NCBI RefSeq assembly: GCF_004379255.2 | Contig: NC_056041.1 | Location: forward strand, 620,001 to 684,000 | From: Salvia splendens | Taxonomy: Eukaryota > Streptophyta > Magnoliopsida > Lamiales > Lamiaceae | Length of the DNA: 64,000 bases | Direction: 5' to 3' | In this document: positions 1 to 7,974 of the stretch, piece by piece | Numbering within the stretch: position 1 is the first letter of the stretch | How the letters are laid out: each line of letters opens with the position of its first letter | The notes under the pieces: generated by a model | The model's database searches: none | What the model was told of the DNA's origin: nothing | What the model saw: only the letters and a program-made list of their open reading frames with translations | Made by a program: the position numbers and the translations under genes

Positions 1-885
1 AAATGAGTTAGTAGAATGTGAGGCCTACTCACTATTAATGGTTAAAGTGAAAGTGAACAATTAATGGGGGACAGAGTGAGTATGAGAGAGGAAAAAACAT
101 TAAAGATAAAGAAAGAATAAATTAAAGAAAAAGAAAATAAAGTAAGAGAGATAGAAGTGTTGTTTTTTGCTAAATAAAGAAATCAAACACTTAAAGTAGG
201 ACAATCCGAATTGAAAAGTTGATCCCTTATAATAGAACGGATAGAATATCTAAGATAATATATTTGTTCAATACGATCTACTTAGTGGTTAAATGATAGT
301 GATTATCTCATACCTAAAATGTAATTTGGTTCACTTAACACCTTTCCAAAACAAATACTCCACTGTATTTATCTGTGTGACTGTGGCATATGTATATCCA
401 ATATTGTTTGCCATAGAGCATTTATCTGTCTACTTATCTTAGTCCAGTTGTTGATAAGGGTTGTGTGATTTGAAATGAAATTAATTGTGAAAAGTGTGAA
501 ATGATAAGCATTCCAATATTAAATTTAGGGACTTCTTTATCCTATCCATGCATTCCTTCAAAAACAAAATACTACACACTCCACTAGTAATAACATACTA
601 GTAGCATATCTTCTTATTGTGCAGACAACAATGACTCATACCTTCAATGCAAATGCAATAAATTGTAGTTTTGCCTACATTACATAAACTCATTTGAATA
701 ATTAAAATCAACAACAAAAATAGAATACTATGGAACCATAGCCGATCGCTTAGTACTTTAGTTAATGCACTATATTCTCTATAGAGAAATAGGCATGAAG
801 TTTAGAACGTAAGAACATTCCTTGTTAAACAAAATATTAGCTATGGTCAATTGAAGAGTTTATTATTTTCTATGATTGAACTATG
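1..885. other. AT-rich intergenic DNA left of the retrotransposon
   Basis: No gene is visible. The first 250 bases hold an AT/purine-rich stretch resembling the right part of the degenerate Stowaway-like element near 57.3-57.6 kb (shared wording around 'aagttgatc' and 'gtaagagaga'). The rest shows nothing I recognise. Confidence 0.6.
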
Positions 886-890
886 TACGT
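886..890. repeat. Target site duplication, left copy
   Basis: TACGT directly precedes the 5' LTR and recurs at 11752-11756 directly after the 3' LTR. Five bases is the usual staggered cut of Ty3/gypsy integrases. The exact match shows that the two LTRs belong to one insertion event. Confidence 0.93.
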
Positions 891-1484
891 TGATGGGGTA
901 CGAACTAGACCCTAATGGCAAGCCCAATAACAGTGACGGCCCATCAGCCCAGAGCCCAAGAAAGAGTATCTGTTCGGCACCAAAGAGTTCGGCACGACCC
1001 AAGAGTTCGGACTCAGCCTACAGCTCGGTAAAAGCCGACCAGTCAAGCTCTCCTCTCAGATCGGCAAGAGCTGATCGGTAAAGTCCAGCAGTTCGGTCTC
1101 AGCATTCGACCGAACTAGGAGTTAGTGGACTCATGAAAGGCCTCCACGACCTCCGCTATACCCACGATCTATTTAGTGGTATGAAGCAGTTATTGAGCAG
1201 TTATTGCTCACCCACGATCTTGTTAGTGGGGCTGCAAACCACGATCCTAGTTCAATGTATAAATAGAACTTAGATCTGATAGAAAAAGGTTAAGCTCTCT
1301 AGAGATAAAATAGCATATAGCAAGTCTGTGTTGTAAGCTGTATTTTCGCAGATCAAGCAATACAAACCTGCCCTCATTTCTCCCCGTGGACGTAGATTTA
1401 CCTCAGTAAATCGAACCACGTAAATTCATTGTGTCATAATTCTCTACCAGCATTTACTAACATCAGAAATTCGCGGAACCATCA
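891..1484 (+). repeat. 5' LTR
   Basis: 594 bp, bounded by the inverted hexamers TGATGG and CCATCA. It holds a TATA box (1258-1265). Upstream of it are three CCACGATC motifs at 1162, 1212 and 1239, the first two followed by TTAGTGG so that CCAC and GTGG form an inverted pair, and several GAGTTCGG/AGTTCGG repeats between about 980 and 1110. These lie where U3 enhancers would be expected. The short reading frame at 851-1081 is not a gene. Confidence 0.95.
1258..1265 (+). promoter_or_regulatory. TATA box of the 5' LTR
   Basis: TATAAATA sits about 225 bp before the LTR end. It would start the genomic RNA near 1290, giving an R-U5 of roughly 190 bp. The identical box in the 3' LTR is at 11525-11532. 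Confidence 0.75.
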
Positions 1485-1485
1485 C

Positions 1486-1502
1486 TGGCGCCGTCTGTGG
1501 GA
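1486..1502 (+). other. Primer-binding site, tRNA-Asp-like
   Basis: TGGCGCCGTCTGTGGGA begins one base after the LTR end. TGG complements the CCA tail of a tRNA. The first nine bases fit the 3' end of plant tRNA-Asp; the remaining bases match it poorly, so the primer identity is uncertain while the site position is secure. Confidence 0.7.
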
Positions 1503-1560
1503 AACAGAGAACAAAATTTGTGATAAAGCGAATTTTTGATCCATTTTTTCCACCCAAAAA

Positions 1561-3645
1561 ATGCATACCAGATCGCAGAGTGCCCGTATTCCTGCCCGTG
1601 AGAACCAGGAGGAAGCCAATCCATCCCACAGGTCTGGAAAACAGCCTAGGGATAAATCCACCACCAGTTCTCATGGCGAAGGAACAAGCCGCTCCAAAAA
1701 TCGTCCCACTGAGTCTTCCCAGCAGCCCGATTTGAATGAGGCTGTCAAGCAGTTTTTGGAGGCGAAGCAGGAGGAATTCTTAACCTTCCTGCGGAAAAGC
1801 CAAAAACAGTCGGAGACGAAAACGGCGGATTCTCCTTCTCCCTCCGCACAAGAAAGTCACTACCGCAGTAGTGCCGTGGCTTCCAGGAAGAAGAGTCCTC
1901 AGCCCCGACATATTCCTGTTCCTCCTCGGTACCGGAATCACAGGAGAACTCAATCTCCTCCATACCGACGAGATATCGGATTCGCCGTGTACGGAGCACT
2001 GAAGACTCCGTTCTCGGACGACATCACCCGAACTCCCCTACCACAGAACTACCGAACTCCGTCGATGACTTACGACGGGCTCGTGGACCCTCACGATTTC
2101 TTGGGGCGCTATCAATATAACATGGCGAACCAGGGTCTCAACGAGGTCCACATGTGCAAGCTGTTTCCCGAGCTGCTTATCGGGAACGCGAGAAGGTGGT
2201 TCGATAGCCTCCCCCAAGGCAGCATCAGATCTTACCGAGATCTAATGGATGCCTTCCACAGGAGGTTTTTTCAGAAAGCGGAAGCCCGAATCACTTCGGC
2301 TCAGCTGCTTTCCATTCGTCAAGGTCGCGACGAAAAAATTAGCGACTTTATGACAAGATTCCACAAGGAATGCCTGCAAGTAGACGATCTCAACGATCTG
2401 CTTGTCATTTCGGCATTCCAAAATGGAATCCTGCCCGGAGCTCTCTACAGGAAGCTCGTTGAGTGCGGTCCGCAGACAGCTCAGGAAATGTGGGACATTG
2501 CGGACCAGTACTCCCGGGCCGATGAGGCAGACCGTCGCAAACGGTCGTTAGACAGCTCATCGTCCCGAGGAGACAGAAGGAAGCCCGATCATAGCGATCA
2601 GGGGCATCCTCGCCGGACTCCATTTGAAAGAATTCAAAGGGCTCCGGTGCAAGACAGATTGGGACCTCGTCTCAATCCCGAGAAGCCGCCCGCTCAGTTC
2701 GTCCCGCTGAACAAGCCGAGAGCGGAAATTTTCGAATTGCACTCTGACCTATTCGAAAAGCCAAAGCGGATGACGAAATCAGCCGCGCGCCGACCACAGG
2801 ATAGCTACTGCTCCTACCATCAAGACCACGGTCACGATACTGAGGAGTGCAGAAACTTGGCTGCAGGTATCGACGTTCTTGTGAAGGCAGGGACATTGAA
2901 AAAATACCGAAGCAAGCAGCCAAAGAAGAATAAAAAGCAGAGTGGTGCGAACTGCGCTCCTCAGGATCCGAAAAGGCAGCCGGATCCCGAAGACGATGAC
3001 GAGCCGCAATATGATGGAGTAATCCAGACTATTGACGCGCTCCCTGCCGGGAAGACCAAGTCGTCCCTAAAGTCAGAACGCAGAGGCTCCAATCGAGAGG
3101 AGCCAACGCATAAAAGGCTGAAGCAGGACGAAGTGATTACATTTTCAGATGCAGATCCCGTCCCGGCCATCTCTCCTCACCAAGACGCCATTGTCATCCA
3201 AGCCGGAGTGGCAAACAAACTGATCCACAGGGTGTTTGTGGATACAGGAGCGTCGGTTAGCATTCTTTTTAAAGAGTGCTTCGACAAACTAGAAGTGGAC
3301 CCAGCTCGGCTCAGTCCGGCTCCGCTTCCCCTGAAGAGCTTCACCCAGGAGGACACCCGCCCTGAAGGTATTATCAGCCTTCCGATCACGGTGGGGAAAG
3401 CGCCTACTAGCTCCAGTACGATGATTGAGTTTTTCGTGGTGAAAGCTCGGTCCCCGTACAACGTCATCCTGGGAAGAGACTGGCTCAACACAGTTCGGGC
3501 CGTTTGCTCCACCTATCACCTCACCATCAAGATCCCCACTAAAGGAGGGATAGCGGTCATCCGAGGTGACCAAAAGAGAGCAAAGGAATGTCTGCAAATT
3601 GCGCTTAGAAGTGCCGAGCAGTCAGATCGGCACCACCAAGCATAG
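1561..3645 (+). CDS. gag: Gag polyprotein with C-terminal aspartic protease
   Basis: 694 codons ending in UAG at 3643-3645. Gag packages the element RNA into cytoplasmic particles; the protease cuts the polyprotein. Residues 1-150 are low-complexity, basic and Ser/Pro/Gln-rich. A retrotransposon-gag domain follows from about 170 to 310 (core motifs RRWFDSLP and FHRRFFQ). A knuckle-like CSYHQDHGHDTEEC motif lies near 417, in the form common in Tat elements rather than a classic CCHC box. The protease active site VDTGAS is near 560-565 and the flap/helix GRDWL near 640. The first AUG after the 76-nt leader is used. The frame is intact and continuous with pol apart from the UAG. Confidence 0.93.
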   Translation: MHTRSQSARIPARENQEEANPSHRSGKQPRDKSTTSSHGEGTSRSKNRPTESSQQPDLNEAVKQFLEAKQEEFLTFLRKSQKQSETKTADSPSPSAQESHYRSSAVASRKKSPQPRHIPVPPRYRNHRRTQSPPYRRDIGFAVYGALKTPFSDDITRTPLPQNYRTPSMTYDGLVDPHDFLGRYQYNMANQGLNEVHMCKLFPELLIGNARRWFDSLPQGSIRSYRDLMDAFHRRFFQKAEARITSAQLLSIRQGRDEKISDFMTRFHKECLQVDDLNDLLVISAFQNGILPGALYRKLVECGPQTAQEMWDIADQYSRADEADRRKRSLDSSSSRGDRRKPDHSDQGHPRRTPFERIQRAPVQDRLGPRLNPEKPPAQFVPLNKPRAEIFELHSDLFEKPKRMTKSAARRPQDSYCSYHQDHGHDTEECRNLAAGIDVLVKAGTLKKYRSKQPKKNKKQSGANCAPQDPKRQPDPEDDDEPQYDGVIQTIDALPAGKTKSSLKSERRGSNREEPTHKRLKQDEVITFSDADPVPAISPHQDAIVIQAGVANKLIHRVFVDTGASVSILFKECFDKLEVDPARLSPAPLPLKSFTQEDTRPEGIISLPITVGKAPTSSSTMIEFFVVKARSPYNVILGRDWLNTVRAVCSTYHLTIKIPTKGGIAVIRGDQKRAKECLQIALRSAEQSDRHHQA

Positions 3646-3651
3646 CAATCA
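3643..3651 (+). promoter_or_regulatory. Probable stop-codon readthrough site between gag-pro and pol
   Basis: The gag frame ends UAG followed by CAA UCA. Both gag (from 1561) and pol (from 3673) are in the same frame, and the nine codons between the UAG and the pol AUG contain no other stop. UAG followed by CARYYA is the tobamovirus-type leaky-stop consensus, and CAAUCA fits it. Readthrough would yield a Gag-Pol fusion in a minority of products. Internal initiation at 3673 is the alternative. Confidence 0.72.
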
Positions 3652-3672
3652 CAGCAGCCGGAGCCAGAGGCG

Positions 3673-6600
3673 ATGACCGAAGTCATACCGGAGCCGAACT
3701 CGATGACAGTTCAGCTGTACGAAGACGATCCATCCCGAACGGTTAAGATCGGCTTCGCGGGAACGCCCCTACTTCGGGAAAAAACCATCCAGCTCCTCAA
3801 GGAGTATAAAGACGTCTTTGCATGGTCTCCGTTGGACATGACCGGAGTGCCCCCCGAGGTAATCACTCATCGGTTAAATATTGATCCTTCAGTCCGGCCG
3901 ATAAAACAGAAGCAAAGACTCTTTGCGGCAGAACGAAATCAAGTCATCCATGACGAAGTCCGTCAATTATTGAAGGCGGATGTGTTATTCGAAGTGAAGT
4001 ACCCTTCGTGGGTAGCCAATCCTGTCATGATCAAGAAAAAGGAAGGAGGATGGCGGATGTGCATAGATTTCACCGATCTAAATAAGCACTGTCCCAAAGA
4101 TTGCTATCCCCTTCCGAACATAGATAAAAAAGTAGAAGCTTTGATAGGCTTTGAAATTTTTTGTTTTCTTGATCTGTACAAAGGATACCATCAAGTTTTA
4201 ATGGATGAGATTGACGCTTCAAAAACGGCCTTCATTACTGATTTCGGCATTTTCGCTTATAAAAAGATGCCATTCGGTTTAAAGAATGCCGGAGCCACTT
4301 ATCAAAGGATGGTAGACAAGCTTTTTCGGCACCTGATTGGAAAAGAGGTCGAAGTGTATGTTGACGATATAGTCGTCAAAAGCAAAAGCACTTCGGAGTA
4401 CGAGCACAACCTCAAGTCCACTCTCAACGTGCTCAAGAAAGCCAACCTCAAACTTAATCCCCAAAAGTGTACCTTTTTGGTAGATTCGGGAAAGTTTCTG
4501 GGTTGTTGGGTTTCAAAGGACGGACTCAAGGCAAACCCCTCAAAAGTTCAAGTTGTTCAAAACATGGCAATGCCGAAGTCCATACATGACGTGCAAAGGC
4601 TAACCGGATGTCTAGCCGCACTGAATCGATTCCTTTCTCAAGCAGCCGAAAAGCAACTGCCGTTCTTCACGGTGTTGAAAAAGGCACCAAAGTTCGAGTG
4701 GGGAGCCGAGCAGAAAAAGGCCTTTGACGAGCTCAAAAGTTATCTAGCCGAGCTTCCTATGCTCTCTGCTCCAACCGAAGCCGAAGTAATATTCTTATAC
4801 TTAGCGGCATCGGATCAAACCATCAGCGCGGTGCTTGTACGAGAAGAAGGCCTAAAGCAGCTTCCCATCTACTTTACAAGCCGAGCATTAAGAGGTCCAG
4901 AAACAAGGTATCAACCACTGGAAAAGATTGCTCTGGCATTAGTAAATGCAGCAAGGAGACTGCGGCCATACTTCTATGCTCACAAGGTATGCGTCTTAAC
5001 TGATCTGCCACTTCGGCAAGTGTTGACCAAACCGGAAGCATCAGGCAGAATCGCCAAGTGGGCTATAGAGTTGGGAGAGCACACAATTGAATATCTACCT
5101 CGGAAAGCCATCAAGGGACAAGCCTTGGCAGATTTTCTTGCAGAAGCAAAGTTCGATCAAGCAATTCCTGTTATTGCCGAACAGAAGAATTCTGCCAATG
5201 CCGAACTAGCACAGCCCTTGGAATCCGAAGTAGAACCGCCGGACTGCTGGAGCGGATTCGTAGATGGAGCTTCAAACAAGATGGGAAGTGGAGCTGGTAT
5301 TCTACTTGTCGCTCCCGACGGACACGAGGTAACCTACTCACTTCGGTTCCTATTCCCCACTACTAATAATGAAGCCGAGTACGAAGCCCTCCTGGCCGGA
5401 CTCCAGCTAGCGCAAAGTCTGCTCGTCAAATCTCTCAAAGTCCATTGTGATTCACAAGTCATAGTAAATCACATGTTGGGTACAAGTGAAGCTCGTGACG
5501 AGAGAATGAAGAAGTATTTGGACAAAGCGCAAAGCATCAGCCGAAGTTTCTCCTATTTTCGGATAATCCGCATTCCCAGAGCGGAAAATAGCCGAGCAGA
5601 TACCTTAAGTAAGTTGGCCTCAGATCCGAGCTCAAAGGCGGAAGAATTAATGCATCGAAGCATTGATGAAGCCGAGGTACATTCAGTATCCAGCTCGCCG
5701 AACTGGATGACGCCGATCTTGCAGTATCTGGATCAAGGACAATTGCCCGAGGATAAGAGAGAAGCTCGGAAGATCACGTGCCGAGCTCTTCGGTACGAAC
5801 TTCATGAAGGAGTCCTCTTTAGAAAGTCTTACCTCCAGCCGTTATTGCGGTGCGTAGGACCAGAAGAGACGGACTACATCCTCAGAGAAGTTCATGAAGG
5901 ATCGTGCGGTAGCCACATCGGAGCCAGAGCTTTAGCTAAAAAAGTTCTGAGATGGGGATATTATTGGCCAACCATGGTACAAGAGGCAGTGCAGCTCGTC
6001 AAGAAGTGTACGAAGTGCCAAATTCATGCAAATGTCCCAAGGATGCCGCAGACCGATCTGTACACTATGCAAAGCCCTTGGCCTTTCATGCAATGGGGCA
6101 TAGACATAGTGGGACCACTTCCTCAAGCTCCTCGGCAAATGAAATTCCTTATCGTTGCCGTGGACTACTTCACGAAGTGGGTGGAGGCTGAACCATTAGC
6201 TACGATAACGAGCTCAAAGGCATTGGACTTCGTCTGGAAGAACATAGTGTGCCGATTTGGCATACCCCACATCCTCATCTCGGATAATGGGACTCAGTTC
6301 ACCGACAAGACGTTCAAGAATTGGTGCCAAGAGCTGAACATTCAACAACGGTTCACTTCGGTCTCCCATCCCCAAGCAAACGGACAAACGGAAGTAACGA
6401 ACCGGATTCTGGTGAAAGGGTTAAAAGCTCGGTTAGAACAAGCCAAAGGACAATGGGTAGAAAATCTCCCTCAAGTCCTATGGTCCTACCGAACTACACC
6501 CAAAACCTCCAACGGTGAAACTCCGTATAGTCTGGTGTACGGCACTGAAGCCGTAATTCCGGTGGAGATCGGCGTACCCAGTCCCCGAACTCTAAACTTC

Positions 6601-6936
6601 TCCTCAGAAATGAATGACGACGGACTGAGAGCCGAACTAGATCTCGCCGAAGAAAGAAGAGAATTGGCGTGCATAAAAGCAGCCAAGTATAAGGAGCAAG
6701 TAGCCCGGTATTATAACCAAAGGGTGAAAAAGCTTCAATTTCAAGTGGGAGATCTCGTCTTGAGAAACAACGAAGTAAGCCGAGCAGAAAAGCTGGGCAA
6801 ACTCGAGCCCACATGGGAGGGTCCGTATCGGGTGTCAGAAGTCCTCGGCAAAGGGTCTTATAAATTGACTCACATGTCAGGAGAACAAGTACCCCGAACA
6901 TGGCACGTCTCCAACCTCAAGAAGTTCCACTTGTAA
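3673..6936 (+). CDS. pol: Pol polyprotein: reverse transcriptase, two RNase H domains, integrase
   Basis: 1087 codons from the first AUG. The RT palm motif YVDD is at residues 229-232, after LPNIDKKVEAL and FLDLYKGYHQ. The canonical RNase H is around 365-480 (LAASDQTISAVL, TDLPLRQVL). A second, archaeal-type RNase H begins near 527 (GFVDGASNKMGSGAG, then NNEAEYEALLAGL and HCDSQVIVN). The integrase zinc-binding HHCC segment is near 738-785 (HEGSCGSHIG, then CTKCQ). The catalytic DDE region has WGIDIVGPLP near 808, ISDNGTQF near 870 and HPQANGQTE near 900. The C-terminus carries a GPY-type module (WEGPYRV) and ends HVSNLKKFHL with no chromodomain. The frame is fully open. Translation of pol probably depends on readthrough of the upstream UAG. 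Confidence 0.95.
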   Translation: MTEVIPEPNSMTVQLYEDDPSRTVKIGFAGTPLLREKTIQLLKEYKDVFAWSPLDMTGVPPEVITHRLNIDPSVRPIKQKQRLFAAERNQVIHDEVRQLLKADVLFEVKYPSWVANPVMIKKKEGGWRMCIDFTDLNKHCPKDCYPLPNIDKKVEALIGFEIFCFLDLYKGYHQVLMDEIDASKTAFITDFGIFAYKKMPFGLKNAGATYQRMVDKLFRHLIGKEVEVYVDDIVVKSKSTSEYEHNLKSTLNVLKKANLKLNPQKCTFLVDSGKFLGCWVSKDGLKANPSKVQVVQNMAMPKSIHDVQRLTGCLAALNRFLSQAAEKQLPFFTVLKKAPKFEWGAEQKKAFDELKSYLAELPMLSAPTEAEVIFLYLAASDQTISAVLVREEGLKQLPIYFTSRALRGPETRYQPLEKIALALVNAARRLRPYFYAHKVCVLTDLPLRQVLTKPEASGRIAKWAIELGEHTIEYLPRKAIKGQALADFLAEAKFDQAIPVIAEQKNSANAELAQPLESEVEPPDCWSGFVDGASNKMGSGAGILLVAPDGHEVTYSLRFLFPTTNNEAEYEALLAGLQLAQSLLVKSLKVHCDSQVIVNHMLGTSEARDERMKKYLDKAQSISRSFSYFRIIRIPRAENSRADTLSKLASDPSSKAEELMHRSIDEAEVHSVSSSPNWMTPILQYLDQGQLPEDKREARKITCRALRYELHEGVLFRKSYLQPLLRCVGPEETDYILREVHEGSCGSHIGARALAKKVLRWGYYWPTMVQEAVQLVKKCTKCQIHANVPRMPQTDLYTMQSPWPFMQWGIDIVGPLPQAPRQMKFLIVAVDYFTKWVEAEPLATITSSKALDFVWKNIVCRFGIPHILISDNGTQFTDKTFKNWCQELNIQQRFTSVSHPQANGQTEVTNRILVKGLKARLEQAKGQWVENLPQVLWSYRTTPKTSNGETPYSLVYGTEAVIPVEIGVPSPRTLNFSSEMNDDGLRAELDLAEERRELACIKAAKYKEQVARYYNQRVKKLQFQVGDLVLRNNEVSRAEKLGKLEPTWEGPYRVSEVLGKGSYKLTHMSGEQVPRTWHVSNLKKFHL

Positions 6937-7186
6937 GAGACAAAGTCCGGTCAGTCTGTCTTGTGTCTAGTTCGGTCATAGGGGTACATGTTTTTATTTG
7001 TTTGTTTTTTTACTTGTACCTTTTACTTGTCGTTTTATGAAAAGTTTAAAGTTTTTTTCTTTCGTCTTTTTCATTTTTTCTCTATGTGTTTTGTCTCTAT
7101 GTGCTTGTCGTCTCTTACAAATGGTACCAAGGTATATCGTTCTTTAAAGACTGATCCCCTTTTTAGATCGATTATTAAAGACTATT

Positions 7187-7570
7187 GTGAGTCCAAGCTT
7201 CTAAGGAGGATATAAGACCACAATTCAGCTTAACAAGCAGTCCGTCTGAAACGAACTGCAATAAGCCAACGATTGTGCGTCCAAGCTTCCAAGGAGGATA
7301 CAAGACCGCAATTCAGCTTAATAAGCACTTCGTCTGAAACGAACTGCAATAAGGGAAAGTCCGATCCACGCGATAAACCTCGCCGAATTAGGACGACCGA
7401 GTTCGGTCAAAGAAGTTTACCTCATAAGACCGAGGACGACCATGTCTAGTCAAAGAGGTTTACTGCATAAGACCACTTCGGTTAACTGGGAAAGTCCGAT
7501 CCACGCGATAAAACTCGCCGAATTAGGACAAGGGAAAGTTCGATCCCGGCGACAAAAATCGCCAAATTAG
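7187..7570. repeat. Older duplicated modules in the post-pol region
   Basis: Two kinds of direct repeat can be read. One of about 80 bp begins 'gtccaagcttc' (about 7190 and 7281) and ends 'aactgcaataag'. The other begins 'gggaaagtccgatccacgcg' (about 7354 and 7490), with a shorter relative at about 7532. Diverged copies of the 39-bp unit found downstream ('gtcaaagaagtttacctcataagacc') lie at 7406-7475. The DNA is untranslated and grew by repeated local duplication. Confidence 0.8.
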
Positions 7571-7581
7571 AACACAAACCA

Positions 7582-7855
7582 AGTCCGGTCAAAGATGTTT
7601 ATTTCATCAGACCAAAGACGAGTCCGGTCAAAGATGTTTATTTCATCAGACCAAAGACAAGTCCGGTCAAAGATGTTTATTTCATCAGACCAAAGACGAG
7701 TCCGGTCAAAGATGTTTATTTCATCAGACCAAAGACGAGTCCGGTCAAAGATGTTTATTTCATCAGACCAAAGACGAGTCCGGTCAAAGAAGTTTATTTC
7801 ATAAGACCAAGGACCAAGTCCGATCAAAGAAGTATACTTCATAAGACCGAGGACA
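7582..7855. repeat. 39-bp tandem array, about seven units
   Basis: Units start at 7582, 7621, 7660, 7699, 7738, 7777 and about 7817. The first five are almost identical; the last two are diverged. The period of 39 is a multiple of three, so one unit reads open on both strands, producing short repetitive reading frames (7595-7804 plus, 7567-7842 minus) that I do not regard as genes. There are no spacers, so this is not CRISPR-like. Confidence 0.95.
7598..7798 (-). terminator. Six tandem AATAAA signals downstream of the antisense gene
   Basis: On the minus strand each of the first six 39-bp units carries AATAAA (plus-strand TTTATT at 7598, 7637, 7676, 7715, 7754 and 7793). They lie about 180-380 nt beyond the antisense stop codon at 7975, the right place for its poly(A) signals. 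The motif and position are seen; the function is inferred. Confidence 0.5.
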
Positions 7856-7974
7856 AGTACGATGAAATTTTTTCGCTAAGCTGTAAATACAGTGTTAGAG
7901 GCGGAAACAAAATTTCATTTTTCAAATCTTGTTCAGCATACAACTCCGCTACCCTACTATTACAAAGGACTATT

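Noticed and set aside
3640..3675. Programmed -1 or +1 frameshift between gag and pol
   Set aside because: gag and pol are already in the same frame and no slippery heptamer is needed.
7567..7842. Repetitive reading frames on both strands across the 39-bp array
   Set aside because: They exist only because 39 is a multiple of three; no start context or family resemblance.
7582..7855. Regular 39-bp repeats as a CRISPR array
   Set aside because: The units are contiguous with no unique spacers, and the host is a plant.
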